A stretch of DNA of 64,000 nt from Diphasiastrum complanatum (lineage: Eukaryota > Streptophyta > Lycopodiopsida > Lycopodiales > Lycopodiaceae): the NCBI GenBank assembly GCA_029204225.1, contig CM055098.1:4834107-4898106 (forward strand), in the 5' to 3' direction. How positions within the stretch are numbered: position 1 is the stretch's first letter; each line of letters begins with the position of its first letter. The translations under genes were made by a program, and so were the position numbers. Positions 1 through 9,965 of the stretch are shown here, piece after piece. Under the pieces are notes generated by a model that saw only the letters and a list, made by a program, of their open reading frames with translations, was not told the DNA's origin and made no database searches.

Positions 1-97
1 TAATGGTTTTCTCGGTTAATATTAAAGGAACTATTTCTGTAATTCTTTCCTGTTTTTAGGAGCTTTTAAGGATAGAAGCAGTTTAAAGAGAGAAGAA

Positions 98-275
98 TGT
101 CATGGCCATATTCGGTTAAGGACCTGGAATAGTCCTAATTTGGTAGAATGGCCCTCCAGTGTTCGAGATTATTGGTCACGCCATGATTTAATTCCATGTC
201 AAGGCCTGTTTGTGACTAATTACCTGGAGAGGACCCAAACACACTAATTGAGACATATGGAGTATTGCATGTATG
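98..275 (+). repeat. LTR fragment (TGT... family, 3' part missing)
   Basis: This stretch starts with TGTCATGGCCATATTC and runs through a segment on fixed target-like words (gttcgagattattggtcacg, gagaggacccaaacac, gagacatatggagta). The same words occur in the same order, on the other strand, in the complete solo LTR at 11107-11564, so this is a partial copy of that LTR family. Similarity stops near 275. No coding capacity. Boundaries on the right are approximate. Confidence 0.6.
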
Positions 276-600
276 CGAAAGGAGAAGCTAGAAGAATATC
301 GATAATATCCGCTCTAGAACCAGAATGAAGAAGATAACAATTAGCTCCCAATGAATTGAAGTTGATAAAATGTTTGGAACAAGGGAAAGTTGGGTGATAA
401 AGTCTTTGACAGTAGAAGGATCAGGGATAAGAGCATCGACGAAAAGGACCACCGAAGAATCAAGAAGCGAAGCTTGTGAAGCATTGAGGGCTTTGAGATC
501 AAGAAGAAGGGAAAGCGTAAGATTACTATCTATACAATTTCTAGATTCCATAGAAATATTAACATGTTTCAAGCTGGCCCATTTGGGAAGAGGAGCAGGA
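276..600. other. No recognisable gene
   Basis: Between the LTR fragment and the Helitron relic there are overlapping open frames on both strands (about 100 codons), but neither resembles a family I know and no start or splice signals support them. I see nothing else here. Confidence 0.4.
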
Positions 601-1110
601 GTACCAAACATATTATTGATTACGAAACTACATACAAAGTAATTGCACCTTGTGAAAGATACAACCCAATTGGACTATTGCAAGATGAGCATGTTGAATT
701 TCCCAACTCTATATTATGGACACCCAAGACAATACTTCTTATACCTACCAAACCATTGCTAAATGGAAACTACAACACTTTGAACATTCATTACAATTAT
801 CAATTCATGCACTACGAAGTAATATTAAAAAAACAAACAATATTTTTGCTTCGAGCACCACAAGACATTTACACAAATGCTTTCAACCCGCATATTAGTG
901 CATTATAGAATGCAATTACATATATTCAATACATTCTTAATCCATATGCAAATGCAAGTTACTACACGACAAAAACTGAAAGTGGTATTTCCAAAACCCT
1001 TCAAAATGCATTACAAACAAGTATATAAAATACATGAGCAATGCCCTTTTAAATACACAACAAATGAGCGCACAATTTGTTGCATTCATTGTGCTTGCAC
1101 TTCCTCTACA
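600..1110 (+). pseudogene. Helitron Rep/helicase relic, N-terminal part
   Basis: Decayed coding sequence of a Helitron transposase. Visible blocks, in order across several frames: DYETTYKVIAPCERYNPIGL, then DNTSYTYQTIAKW, then ILNPYANASYYTT followed by SGISKTLQNAL. These match the order in Helitron Rep-helicase proteins, where the ILxPYAxASY block lies between the Rep domain and the helicase. The minus-strand relic at 9.9-12.2 kb carries the same blocks (DYESCYKTVAPCEG, ILDPYAAASYCTSY), so the two belong to one family. Stops and frameshifts break it; it cannot make a protein. Confidence 0.75.
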
Positions 1111-1788
1111 TAGTTCAACATGAACTGCTACTTTGATAAACACATACCCTATTAAAATGCATTTGTCTTAAAACGCAAAACTGAGTTACAGAGTCTAGAA
1201 CCAAATTTCACAAACATACACTACAAAATTAAAATTGAAAATACCTTGTACGACCAAACACCCATGTACATTTATGTTTAGCAAAATATATTTCATACTA
1301 TCATGTGACAAGCTCTAGTATTCACCAACGTAGAACATCACAAATAATAAGATTCGTACATTATAATAAACATAAGGATCCTGGAAACTTTTATGGTGAA
1401 CAACTACTACTATACAAGCCATTTATAGAATCTAAAATAACATTATTGAACATTACATAACTGTCAAAGATGCATATGATTCCCACTATAATACCATCCA
1501 AACAAATTCCACCAAATTTAATTATGGCCATGTACTGCTCTTGTATCATCAACTCATTCTACCAATACAAACAATACATTAGAGAATTCCATTTCTAATA
1601 TACATCAACATACTAAACAACAACATAATTATGACATCCAACTTGACATTCGTTTTATTCAAAAAGCAAATGCTCCACATAGCCTCCAAGAAAAAACCAG
1701 TGCCATTACACAAATTAATGGATCAACATCCTTATTTTGAGCATATTAAAAATTTAAGTAAAAACAACGCCTAATTTTTTATGATATA
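1111..1788. other. AT-rich stretch, probable decayed Helitron interior
   Basis: AT-rich sequence between two Helitron coding blocks on the same strand. It probably represents decayed interior of that element, but I cannot see conserved motifs in it. Confidence 0.4.
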
Positions 1789-2220
1789 ATGTATTTGAAA
1801 CGAACAGCCCTAGACAAATGCCTTCACTTATTTCTAATAGGTGGTGTAGGCACTGGCAAAACATTCATGATGCTTATTTTAGTTCAAGGTTTATTACGAC
1901 ACTACTACAAATACTATTCAACAGATATCGATTTGCCAAAAAAATTGATGCTAGCATATACAGGCAAAGTTGCACACAACATTGGTGGAACCAACATCCA
2001 TTCAACTTTGCCTATACCTATAAACACCAACCACTTGACATCACTATCTGGTGATAAACTTCAAGAACTAACAACTAGATATCATGACTTGCAACTTGTA
2101 GTATTCAACAAACACCATGTAATTTTTTCAAAAATCTTGATGTCATGTCTTCCAAACTGGACGAGTTCTAGATTCTTGGATCTTCAAAAAAGAAGCATGT
2201 GTGATGGTTACCTATTGTAG
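1789..2220 (+). pseudogene. PIF1-like helicase fragment of a Helitron
   Basis: A 143-codon open frame with a Walker A motif GGVGTGKT and the flanking pattern typical of PIF1-family DNA helicases (FLIGGVGTGKTFMM, later LAYTGKVAHNIGGTNIHSTL, which corresponds to the block ending GxTIHS in PIF1/Helitron helicases). The next region (QLVVFNKHHVIF) corresponds to the Walker B area, but the acidic pair is not intact. The frame ends long before the remaining helicase motifs. Position and strand, 700 bp after the Rep-like blocks, make this the helicase half of the same Helitron relic. Confidence 0.8.
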
Positions 2221-2820
2221 GATGGATTAGACAGCAATAGGTAAATATCTTAAATCATCTATCATTACTTATAAGTAGTAGATGTTTCCTATAAAAAGAA
2301 AAGATAAGTGCACATCAATTTTCAAGGAGCATTTGCAAGGGTAATGTAAGACAAGGTCACAATAAATCATTATGTGTCCTCTGATCTTTATCAAGAGCAC
2401 TTCTATAGCCGATTTTTCTTTAGCACCCATAAAGCAGGGCCCTTGTGGGTTGCCACGATCCCTTGTTTCCCCTCAAGTAGTAGGTGAGTTTGACATGAGT
2501 GGTAATTGTGCCCGCAAAGACCTAGGCTAATATCTTGGTTGCTCGTGAAAAGAGACTTTAGAATCTCGTTCTCGAGTCTCTAAGGATATGTACTGTAAAT
2601 CTTTTACATACTCATCCAAGTGCAAGTAAATACTTTGCAATAAAATAAAGGGAACTTGAGTTCATGCTCAAGTGTCTGAATGACACATGTCGAAGTCCCG
2701 AAATTACACATCCAAGGGCCAATAGAAAGCCATGCATAAATGGCCAAAGCTCACACGTAGGGCTTGCAAGGGTGACTGCCCTCTGTTTTAAAGGCACACC
2801 TTGAAATTCAAAGTCTGGCC
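2221..2820. other. No recognisable gene; upstream flank of the RING gene
   Basis: No convincing coding signal. The right end must include the promoter of the RING E3 gene, but I see no clear TATA box at a defined distance. Confidence 0.35.
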
Positions 2821-3600
2821 ATGAAGAGGCTTCTCGATCCTTCCAGCAGCATCATGGAAAATAGAAGTAAAAGAAGCAGAAGCAGAAGCAGAAGCAGCAA
2901 GGAAAGAGCAGCAGCAGATAAAGCAGCGACGATCAAAGGCGAAGGCGGTGGCGATCCATCGTTTGCGTCGTTTCCATCGTCTCTCGTTCTTGGAGCGGCA
3001 CTGCTGCCGGCAAGGTTCTTTGCTTATCTTCAGGGATCCTTCTTTCTGATGAAAATTCAGCCATTGTAATTTGATATTGCTGCGAAGATATTGATTGCAG
3101 ATAAAATGCTGAGGGATTTTGTTTGGAGTTCTTTTGGTTTTGTGCATTTGCTTTTGTACTTCCTCTGAAAACTGTAGATTGTTTGCTCTTAGCTGCTGCC
3201 TTTTGCTCGTTCTTCTCGATTTGCAATCTATCGGGGCTAAAAATTGGCATTTTGGAATACTTGATTAAGAAAGGAGGCTGAAGGTGATGAGATTCAGATC
3301 TTAAGTTGTATTTGTTTGGTTATGGTCTTTCGCTAGAAAGCTGAAGGCGGGAGGAGTCGGCTCTGTTCTTATATAAATTTGTTGTGTCTTTGGCTAGGAA
3401 GTTGAAGACGGGACAGTCATTTTGTTTATGTTTTTGTCTAGGAAGCTGAAGGTGGAAAGAGTCGGATCTCATATTTTCTAAGTTTGTGTATGTTCCTTCC
3501 CTAGAAGGTTGAAGGCGGGGTAGCCAGATCTAGTGTTTTTGAGTTTGTGTATGCACTTTCACTGGCTACAAACCAAGATCGAGTGCTGCAAGCGTTAGAT
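2821..3600 (+). other. Probable 5' leader and leader intron of the RING E3 gene
   Basis: From about 2821 to 3012 the sequence is purine-rich with an (AGAAGC)n run, then a possible donor (GGCAAG|GTTC near 3012) opens a T-rich stretch with intron-like composition. A possible acceptor is the CAAG just before the ATG (near 3593). An open frame of 82 codons starts at 2821 but has a low-complexity Arg/Ser composition and is more likely untranslated. Leader introns are common in plant genes; cDNA evidence is absent, so this is inference. Confidence 0.4.
3268..3530 (+). repeat. Degenerate ~60-bp tandem repeat in the RING gene leader
   Basis: About five diverged copies of a unit built on 'ctaggaagctgaaggcggg...agtcggatct' occur near 3268, 3331, 3393, 3437 and 3499. 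Spacing varies from about 44 to 63 bp, so the array is old. It lies in the presumed leader intron. Confidence 0.6.
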
Positions 3601-3607
3601 TGTGCAT

Positions 3608-4345
3608 ATGGAGAGGATAGATGGGAGGCCCGCTGGCGGAAGTGCAGAGAAGGCTTCAGCATATCAACCTTCGAAACCTGTTGCAAATCAAGATGATGCC
3701 GGGGAATCATCAGGCCCTGCCCCAGCAGGCGGCAATGAAGGTGGGAGCTTCGATTGTAATATATGCCTAGAACTTGCTCAAGATCCTGTAGTCACTCTGT
3801 GCGGCCATCTATTTTGCTGGCCATGCCTATACCGTTGGCTGCATGCCCGTTTGATGGCCAAAGATTGCCCCGTCTGTAAAGCAACTGTTGAAGAAGAGAA
3901 AGTGATTCCGTTATACGGCCGTGGAAAAGTTGGCTCTGTAGATCCAAGAACAAAAGCAGTACCGGGAGTGGATATTCCGCATAGACCTGCTGGCCAGAGA
4001 CCTGAAACAGCAGCCCGTCATCCCGAACAGTCATATCATCATCCTTTCGGCTTTGGTTTCATGGGGGCGCCTGTTCCCCCCGCCGCGACAGCCCGATTTG
4101 GTAATGTCACCCTTTCTGCTGGTTTTGGATTGTTTCCTTCGCTGTTCGGGTTTCATGTGCATGGATATACTGGTAGTGCTGGTATAGGAGCACCTCCAGG
4201 CTTTCCTTTTGGAGCTGGTTTGCAAGGCAATCAGTTTCAACCAGCCTCGCCTGCTCCCACGCATGATCAACAGCAGGAAGCAGTGCTTTCGAGGCTGCTT
4301 CTTTTCCTTGGCTGCTTTGTGGTTTTTTGCCTCATGTTCTTTTAG
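3608..4345 (+). CDS. RMA-type membrane-anchored RING E3 ubiquitin ligase
   Basis: Intact 245-codon frame with no intron in the coding part. I take the ATG at 3608; the longer frame would need a GTG start. A C3HC4 RING finger spans residues 50-90: C50, C53, C65, H67, C70, C73, C87 and C90, with the RMA/RNF5-like pairs CNICLE and DCPVC. The linker right after it (VIPLYGRGK) is characteristic of RMA and RNF5 proteins. The last 20 residues are hydrophobic (LLLFLGCFVVFCLMFF) and end at the stop, a tail anchor. RMA proteins sit in the ER membrane and ubiquitinate membrane proteins; length and layout fit this family. The middle is Gly/Pro/Phe-rich and unremarkable. The specific substrate cannot be told. 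Confidence 0.93.
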   Translation: MERIDGRPAGGSAEKASAYQPSKPVANQDDAGESSGPAPAGGNEGGSFDCNICLELAQDPVVTLCGHLFCWPCLYRWLHARLMAKDCPVCKATVEEEKVIPLYGRGKVGSVDPRTKAVPGVDIPHRPAGQRPETAARHPEQSYHHPFGFGFMGAPVPPAATARFGNVTLSAGFGLFPSLFGFHVHGYTGSAGIGAPPGFPFGAGLQGNQFQPASPAPTHDQQQEAVLSRLLLFLGCFVVFCLMFF

Positions 4346-5369
4346 ATATCCGACGAGGTTCTGCATAAACCTAAAATTTGTTTTTGCCTCAGAACTTGCT
4401 TATTCTAAAGAGGCAAATCTGTATATTTTCTAAAGTTTGAAACGCCTATGGAAAGGGGGGGTTTTGTGGCGAAGTTAAAACTTCTCGTAAAATTTCTAGT
4501 CTAGGATTTTGCACGATTGCTTGGAATATAATTTTTCATTTGGATATGGAAGCCTAATATCTGTTCTTTCTCAAGAAAGCCCAAATTCTGGGCATCAGAA
4601 AATGTGGCTTGTTCCTAAATAGTAATGTAGGCTTGTATATGATCCCATTGTCTGATGAAACTCAACGATATTTTGTTACAAAAATTTATTGATGAACTTC
4701 AATGTGGTGTAACTCAGATTGCTTATGTAGTTACACAATCAAACCACATTTTTTGACTGAGCAAGGTATTGTAAATAATTCTGTTGTTTCTTGACTTTAG
4801 TGCATTATACGTCGTCGTGATTTAAATTACTGCCTATACTCTGCACTGGTATAAATTTTTCAAGCTTTGTTGTATGCCCTGCGAAATAAAATTGTCATGT
4901 CTGCATGATGTGGTGTTTTTTGGCCTTGTCAAGAAGCGATGATATTTAACCTCTAGCAAATCAGTTTAGTGGTTCAGTTTGGGGCCAAAGGGCAGTAACT
5001 GATCTGAGATGGGTCCTCTTTGATAGCCTCGAGGCTTGAGCCAATTTGAGCAACTTTTCTAAATTGTGACCATTGTAAGGGGTTTCTAACTGATCATATT
5101 AGTCTGAGCACAAAAGACACTATAAATTTGGTCTACAGTTGGGAAATTTCTGGGGACTCCTTCAGAGTGAGCCTTAGTCACACAACCCTGAATGAAAGCC
5201 ATGCTTTACATGTGGTAATGGGCAAGCATGGAGGTTAGTTGGGATACTTTATGCCACATAAGGAAGTAAATTTGTCCACACACTAATTGCAATCATTGTC
5301 CCTCGATATACAACAACAATCAGACCTATTCTTTTTGAAATGATGTGTAAATTAGTAGTCAAGTTGGTC
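4346..5369 (+). other. 3' flank of the RING gene
   Basis: Contains the likely 3' untranslated region. AATAAA-like signals occur at about 4884 (gcgaaataaaattg). Beyond that I see no gene. Confidence 0.4.
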
Positions 5370-5690
5370 TCATGACCTTGCGGTGGCTCCAAGTAAATTT
5401 TCCCTTGTAGTTGCTTTGGCGAAAGGCATTATTGACATCCATTTGCCAAAATATGTTGCCAAGGCTAACATGATCGTGATAGGTATTATCTTTGCCATGA
5501 CCAAACATCCCATCATAGTCCAACTCTTTTGGCTAAGCAAATTTTTTAGCCACCAACCTTGCCTAATGTTTATCAATGGTTCCATGAACCTGGAACTTGG
5601 TTCTATTAACCTACTTGCAACCTATGGGCTTGGCAATTCCCGTGCTTCCATGTCTCATTTTGCATGGCATTTTGCCATACTGTTTTTTTG
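5370..5690 (-). pseudogene. Copia reverse transcriptase fossil
   Basis: Minus-strand translation keeps scattered words of the Ty1/copia reverse transcriptase: KPIGCK, then TKF..HGTIDKH, ARLVAKKFA, LDYD..F, and WQMDVNNAF. These occur in the right order and spacing for the start of the RT domain, but stop codons interrupt it (for example after TIDKH). It is an old fragment; no LTR is visible near it. Confidence 0.7.
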
Positions 5691-7542
5691 GGGCTTCATG
5701 GAAGGTGCCTAGCTCGTGAGATTTCTAAGCAAAACTATCTTCTTGTGAAGGTGGCAATGACGAGGATGATGGGTGTAGTTCATCCCATTCTTGCCTCTCA
5801 CGATGTTGCATTTGAGACTACCTTGTCCCTTGGTGATTGCTATCACCTTTTTCCAGAAGTTGCCCCTCCTAATATCACCCTGGCAACTAATTAGTTGCTG
5901 AAAAAGAGTTATAAAAATTGGCTTGCTCGTGCTCTTGCTCTTGTGACTTGTGAGCACATGCCTTGCAAAGATTATTGAATTTATCTGAGATATATTTCAC
6001 CATCCTATTGACTTTCTATAGCCTCTTGTTTTTTCAATTTTGACCAAAGCTTTATATTGTTTGAAGTAATCAAAAGTTTCAAGATTTTGTCTCAAGAAGT
6101 AGAGTCGTACCTTGTGAATTTATTATAATGAAGGTTATGAAAAGTTGTAGCCCCCCTTGTAGATCTAGTTTGCATGAGATCATAATAATTAGAATGTGCC
6201 CCTAACGTACATTAGAATGTACCTTTGCCCTTAACTGGACATATGTTGCTCCAAATTTTTATTGTGAATGCTTTGGTTTGCCCTTGTCTTTCTTTTTGCT
6301 CTTAGGCATATTGATTTCTCTGGGAAGTTGAGTCATCTCTTATTTCTCGTTATTTCCTTTTGAAGAAGAAGATTACATAGGATTCTAGATGAGAGAGGCC
6401 CTCTGTCATGCCTTTTTATTAATTGTAGTTGGTTATATTTAACCATGGAGTAAATCTTGTAATTGATCAGGAGGGCCCACCTTAGCTTGTATATTAAATG
6501 TGATGATGTGAGGATTGGGAGCCTCACAACTTAATTGTCACGATTAATGGCTTGGTGAGGCCTAAAAATGATGGTGGATTTCATGGAAGTGGTAGATTAA
6601 GTTGTAGTGGTGTTCCAATAAGGTGGGCTTCCTTGGTCATTCCTAGTGAGGGAGCTAAGGAGGAGCTTGGGTGTGTTTAAATAAATAAATGCATGTCCCT
6701 CTCACTTGGGTTCGTTGGATTATGAGCATGGTAGTAGATGTTGTTGGAGTGCACTCTCACTCCCACCACCATTGAGATATTGCAAGTCGTCCATAGGTCG
6801 GGGGACTAGATTTGATCGATCTAGGTTCGGTTGGATTGGGTTGTTCCACCATCCAATCTTTTTTGTTCTCTTCTGTCTTCGGCAATCTAGTTAAGATATT
6901 TGTTGGTTCGTTTTTGGTTTTGCCGTTATAGATGTTGACTACGTTTTAAAAGAAATTCAGTTTTTTTTGTTGGCAAGCGATTGGAGCCAAGGAGTTGGAG
7001 TGGATCTTGCAGTTTGTGGCGTGCTAGATTTTTTGGTGAACATGAAGCTTGTAAGCTAGGAGAATTTTGAATTTGTGAATCTTCAACTGTTAAGCAAGTT
7101 TTTGGATTGCAATAGGAAATAAATTGCATATGAAAACAAAATATAAATTTTGCTTGAGCTCTTGGTGTCTCCACAAATCATTGATTTGATGTTGGATGTG
7201 TTTTTGGCATGAGAATTGATGGAATGATTGTTGAGCCAACAATTCAAAATTTCCATCAATAAGCTTGCGATAATTCAATCTTGCATATCAATTTCAAATT
7301 TTAGGCTTGCAAGGGCTATATATGAACTAGTGTGATCGAATGATTTTTGGTTACACTGAAATTTGAAATATGTTTACTTAAGATAGTTGAAATCATTTTT
7401 TTTTATGGTTTAGTCCAAAAACTACTATTCTATAATTTTGGAAGCCATGGGCAAAATAGAAATTGGATGTTAATCTTTGATTTTATTGGTGCAAAAATTG
7501 TTTTTGGAATGCTCTCTTGTATGTTCTGCAAAAATTTTGTAT
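5691..7542. other. No recognisable gene
   Basis: Short open frames on both strands, none with a known motif or coherent splice structure. Probably old transposon debris. Confidence 0.35.
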
Positions 7543-7550
7543 GTTGTAAG

Positions 7551-7990
7551 CTGCGTTGCAGCGGATCGCGATCCGTTGCAAAAACGGTTTGGATTGTGCG
7601 ATCCGGAATGTTAGCGATCCGTGACCCGGATCACCCCAGCCCCGATGGGAAGGCCTCTTCATGATGCGGCCATCCAACTCCCTGAGTGAAAACACACTTT
7701 TTGGTGTTTCGCACCCGAAACAGTCGGTAGATTACACAGTCCAAATTTCTGAAACCATATGAAAATGCAGCCAGTTTTCTTAAACCATCTACTGATGTTC
7801 AGATTTCTAATCAATGTTGCCCGCAGCCATCTGAAACCAAGCAACAGATCTGCATAACAATTGCTTTTTTGATATCCTTTCACATGATACCCATATTGGC
7901 AACTAAACAAAAAAAATAAAAAAATTTGCGTTCCGGGAAACCCTAATGGGAAATCCCGGATCGCGTTCTGGATCGCGGACTGCAACTTTG
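7551..7990. mobile_element. Non-autonomous hAT element, 440 bp
   Basis: The element is bounded by imperfect inverted ends CTGCGTTGCAG...CTGCAACTTTG and by a perfect 8-bp direct duplication, GTTGTAAG, at 7543-7550 and 7991-7998. Eight-base duplications are the hallmark of hAT transposition. The inner sequence resembles the 3' end of the large hAT at 36562-41612: shared words include gaaacagtcgg, ctacacag/ctacacaa, gatacccatatt and a terminal gatcgcg-rich palindrome. It has no transposase and is therefore a MITE-like derivative of that family. Confidence 0.88.
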
Positions 7991-7998
7991 GTTGTAAG

Positions 7999-8610
7999 CA
8001 TGCAAAGCAATGGAAATTTTTAATTGAACATTTTACTGGAATAATTTAAAATTTATCTTTATGAAAGAACCTGTCAAGTAATAATTTCACCCAAAGCTAT
8101 GGCAAAGTAATAAGCTAATTGATGGATTGTAGTTCAAAATTCAAATCACTTTTCTAATATATTAGTAACAAAGGCAATGATTTGCAGGGCAAACAGTTTG
8201 TTACTAATGAGTCAAGAGGTTCAATGTGAAAAATCAGTATTCTTCAACTTAAAGTTTGCTCGTTTGTGATGTAACTGGTTGTCCTAGGCCAGTCTCCTCG
8301 TTACCACAATGTCGTAATGTTCACACTTTCAACATGCTCTTGTTTATTCTCTCGTAATCAAGTATGGATCAAAAGTTTGATGATTTATGAATGATGAATC
8401 ATTATTCAAATTTCAATCATTAGGATTGACGAATCAACAATCATTACTTGATCATTAAGAGAAGTTAATGAAGACGACGATTTTTGGAAATGTATGAAGA
8501 GGACGATTTTTGGAAATGTCAATAAGTTTTTGTTTATTTGTTTTTTCTCTTTGACTAGAAATAGTCTACACTTGATTATTTATGGGTGTATTCTCGTGAT
8601 TGTATCTTTG
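7999..8610. other. No recognisable gene
   Basis: AT-rich sequence without convincing coding or element boundaries. Confidence 0.35.
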
Positions 8611-9061
8611 GCTTTTTTTTTTTTTTTTGCAAACTATAAAAATATTATTACATTATTTTCACAAATGTACAAATACAAGGAAAAAAAAGGCATCACCAAT
8701 TAGTTCTCATGTGTGTCCCAAAACGGCAGACTAAACAAGTAATGCTCTCCACGCAGGGAGGCATATCTAAATCACTAAGTGATGTGCATGATAAAAGTAG
8801 CAAAACGGAGACAAGTACAGTCTTGATGAAAGGTGCGGAGCCCTCAAAAATCTGCTGATTTTGGGCAGTCCAGATTTTCCACAATATCGCTAGCTTGCAC
8901 ACATGCCAGAAAGTAAGATGAGAGCGACCAATAAGCACAACGTCACCCAACAGAATAGAGGAGATGATGAACATGACTTTCAGAGAGCAGAGAAAAGAGG
9001 GTGACATCGTCAGCGAAAAGTTGGTGAGAGAGAGGGCCCATAGAGGGAAAGGTTGGAGCAA
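8611..9061 (-). pseudogene. LINE 3' fragment (zf-RVT region) with poly(A)
   Basis: On the minus strand a 122-codon frame carries RSHLTFWHVCKLAILWKIW followed by TAQNQQIFEG. This is the C-terminal region after the reverse transcriptase in plant L1-type LINEs, where the pattern LW.IW..RN.RIFEG is typical. The run of T at 8611-8628 on the plus strand would be the poly(A) tail of a minus-strand LINE. Severely 5'-truncated, as usual for such copies. Confidence 0.75.
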
Positions 9062-9965
9062 TGGAGCAGATGGAAGTTGGCTTATTAATTAGAACTCTTG
9101 GAATTAATTCTTGTGCATCTCATTATTTTTGTGAAAAACTAAAGGAAATGATTTCAAATGATTCACTTCTAAGAAAACAAGTGCATTGTGACAAGCCACA
9201 GGGGCCTGTCTTTGCAACACGTGCTAAATTGTACTTTATTAAAGTTTTTTGAATGGTTTTTTTTAATCAGATATGTAATATATTGGTGAATGTAGGCATT
9301 ATATGTAGATCCAGATAATTTTTTTTAAATTTTGTTTGTTTGTTTAAATATGATCCAATTGTGTGCCATATATAGTTGCTACTTGCTGGAAGGATAGTTG
9401 TATATCATATTTGAGACATGAAACGATTCAAGTTTTTGGAATTTTTTTTTTTTGCTTAATGCATCAATGTTAATGTCGTCGACTATAACAATTGGTGTGG
9501 TTTTAGGAATGTTGTTGAGTATTACGTTTAGTTCATTGAATGTGAAAATTTTAGAATTTGGCTATGTATTGCAATTATGACTTGACCCGCCATCGACATA
9601 TCAGTCGGGCACTCATCCTGTAATTGGCTACTTGGATTAGTCGAGTCGCCACACATAGGAAAAATTAGCATGTACAAAGTCATTTGCAATATCTGCTTTA
9701 CTCAGGGGCATGTCCCGAGATTGTCGGTCGAATTTGGCCATATTGGACCTGACTTTAGTTTGGCAGGTGGTAGACCAATTTTAGAACACCTGTCTTTTTA
9801 GAAAGTTTGTGAGTACTTTATATGTACAATTTCTATTGTAATACAATTAACTTTTGTTGTGCCATCTATGAGAGCTTGAGAGGTGTGGCTATGGTGATTG
9901 ATTGATGTGATTTGCATATTGCACTAGATCCTATCAAAAAATGCTCGAGTAGATTCGGGATTTGT
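9062..9965. other. No recognisable gene
   Basis: No coding motif recognised on either strand. Confidence 0.35.

Noticed and set aside
288-642. Overlapping ~100-codon frames on both strands near the left end
   Set aside because: No family motif, no splice or start context, and they lie between two pieces of mobile-element debris.
2821-3069. An 82-codon plus-strand frame with Arg/Ser repeats, resembling an SR protein start
   Set aside because: The Arg/Ser run comes from a simple AGAAGC repeat, the rest has no domain, and the position fits a leader of the RING gene.
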